Source: Microglena sp. YARC
Taxonomy: Eukaryota > Chlorophyta > Chlorophyceae > Chlamydomonadales > Chlamydomonadaceae
Direction: 5' to 3'
Length of the DNA stretch: 64,000 nucleotides
NCBI GenBank assembly: GCA_022414725.1
Contig: CM039467.1
Coordinates: forward strand, 6,362,931-6,426,930
Shown here: positions 63,170 through 64,000 of the stretch, piece after piece
How the letters are laid out: each line of letters starts with the position of its first letter
How positions within the stretch are numbered: position 1 is the stretch's first letter
Program-made: the position numbers and the translations under genes
Notes under the pieces: model-generated
Seen by the model: only the letters and a program-made list of their open reading frames with translations
The model's database searches: none
Told to the model about the DNA's origin: nothing

Positions 63170-64000
63170 AAGATTCCAAATCCCACCGTAGCCCATGTCT
63201 GCCCTCAAGGCATCCATTCGGCACATTATATTGGCACCCAGCCTCACTATACCCCCCCCACACACAACCCCCCCACACACATATCCCATGTCTCCCAAAG
63301 CTAACAAAAACCCATGTCTGCCCTCTAGGCATCCATTCGGCAAATGGCAGCAGCACGCAGCCTCACTATGTCCCCCCCCCCCCCCCCAACCAGCCTCACA
63401 ATGTCCCCATCCCCACCCCCCCACCCAGCCTCACTATGTCCCCCCATCCCCGCCCCACCCAGTCTCCTAAATCCCCACCCCCACATCCAAACCCAAAACA
63501 CACCGATATCCCATGTCTCCTAAAGCTCACTTAAGCCCATGCCTGCCCTCAAGGCATCCATTTAAGATACTAAAGCTCACCAAAGCCCATGTCAATGCAT
63601 TCAGCATATTGCAAAGGCACTCAGCCTCACTATGCCGCCCCCCCCCCCCCCCCCCCCCCCCCCTGCCCCCCCACACATATCCCAAGTATCCAAAGCTCAC
63701 CTTAGCCCATGTCTGCCCTCAAGGCATCCATTCAGCATATTGCTTAGGCACCCAGCATCACTATTCGCCCCCCCCCCCCCCCCCCCTACACACACACATA
63801 TCCCATGTCTCCCAAAGCTCACCTAAGCTGATGCCAATCCATTCAGCATATTGCATTGGCACCCAGCCTCACTATGCCCACCACCACCACCACAACACAC
63901 ACACACATATCCCATGTCTCCCAAAGCTAACTTTAGCCCATGCCTGCCCTCAAGGCATCCATTTCGGCATATTGTAGCAGCACCCAGGCTCACTATGTCC
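63170..64000 (-). repeat. Array of about 130-bp units, possible echoes of a further upstream exon
   Basis: Plus-strand ggcatccattcggcatattg, cacccagcctcactatg and catgtctcccaaagctcacc recur near 63211, 63333, 63555, 63728, 63836 and 63956, with C runs between. On the minus strand each unit reads like an exon end (CRMDALRADMG) followed by a gtgagctttggg donor-like site. Their parent exon, if real, is outside the window. The coding status is uncertain. Confidence 0.55.

Overview
The window looks like nuclear DNA of a eukaryote with a repeat-rich genome, most likely a microalga. Genes are split by many long introns, every mobile element is of a eukaryotic type, and there is no operon-like packing. 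A green alga (a prasinophyte such as Cymbomonas would fit) is my guess, because of the AUX1/LAX-type permease and the Dualen-like retrotransposon, otherwise known from Chlamydomonas. The species is inference only.

Layout. 1-638 is an assembly gap. 639-12030 is mostly two large minisatellites (about 76 bp and 26 bp units) whose indel-rich noise resembles uncorrected long reads. 14017-26300 (minus) is a decayed, very long non-LTR retrotransposon carrying an ORF1, a Josephin-like cysteine protease fold, an APE endonuclease, reverse transcriptase, RNase H, and a C-terminal CCHC plus restriction-like endonuclease, which is the dual-endonuclease layout of the Dualen/RandI clade. The 3' tail of a second LINE is inserted in it. 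26937-30397 holds a hAT MITE fragment abutting a 5'-truncated Ty1/copia polyprotein.

32062-49352 (plus) is a 12-exon host gene for an AUX1/LAX-like amino-acid/auxin permease (about 514 aa). I could assemble it in phase across all introns, with irregular splice sites only around exon 3. 49353-59400 is a mosaic of SINEs, hAT MITEs, other inverted-repeat elements, tandem arrays and a long palindrome. 59843-62308 (minus) is a second host gene, a RING-H2 finger protein whose zinc ligands are split between two exons.

The most striking feature is shared by the two host genes. The edges of many exons, together with their splice sites, are copied in tandem into the neighbouring intron. I call these exon-edge echoes. 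In the permease they occur at exons 6, 7, 8, 9, 10 and 11. In the RING gene they occur on both sides of the first visible exon and again at the terminal exon. Copies are diverged and keep some donors and acceptors, so they look like a local mechanism of intron growth rather than an assembly artefact.
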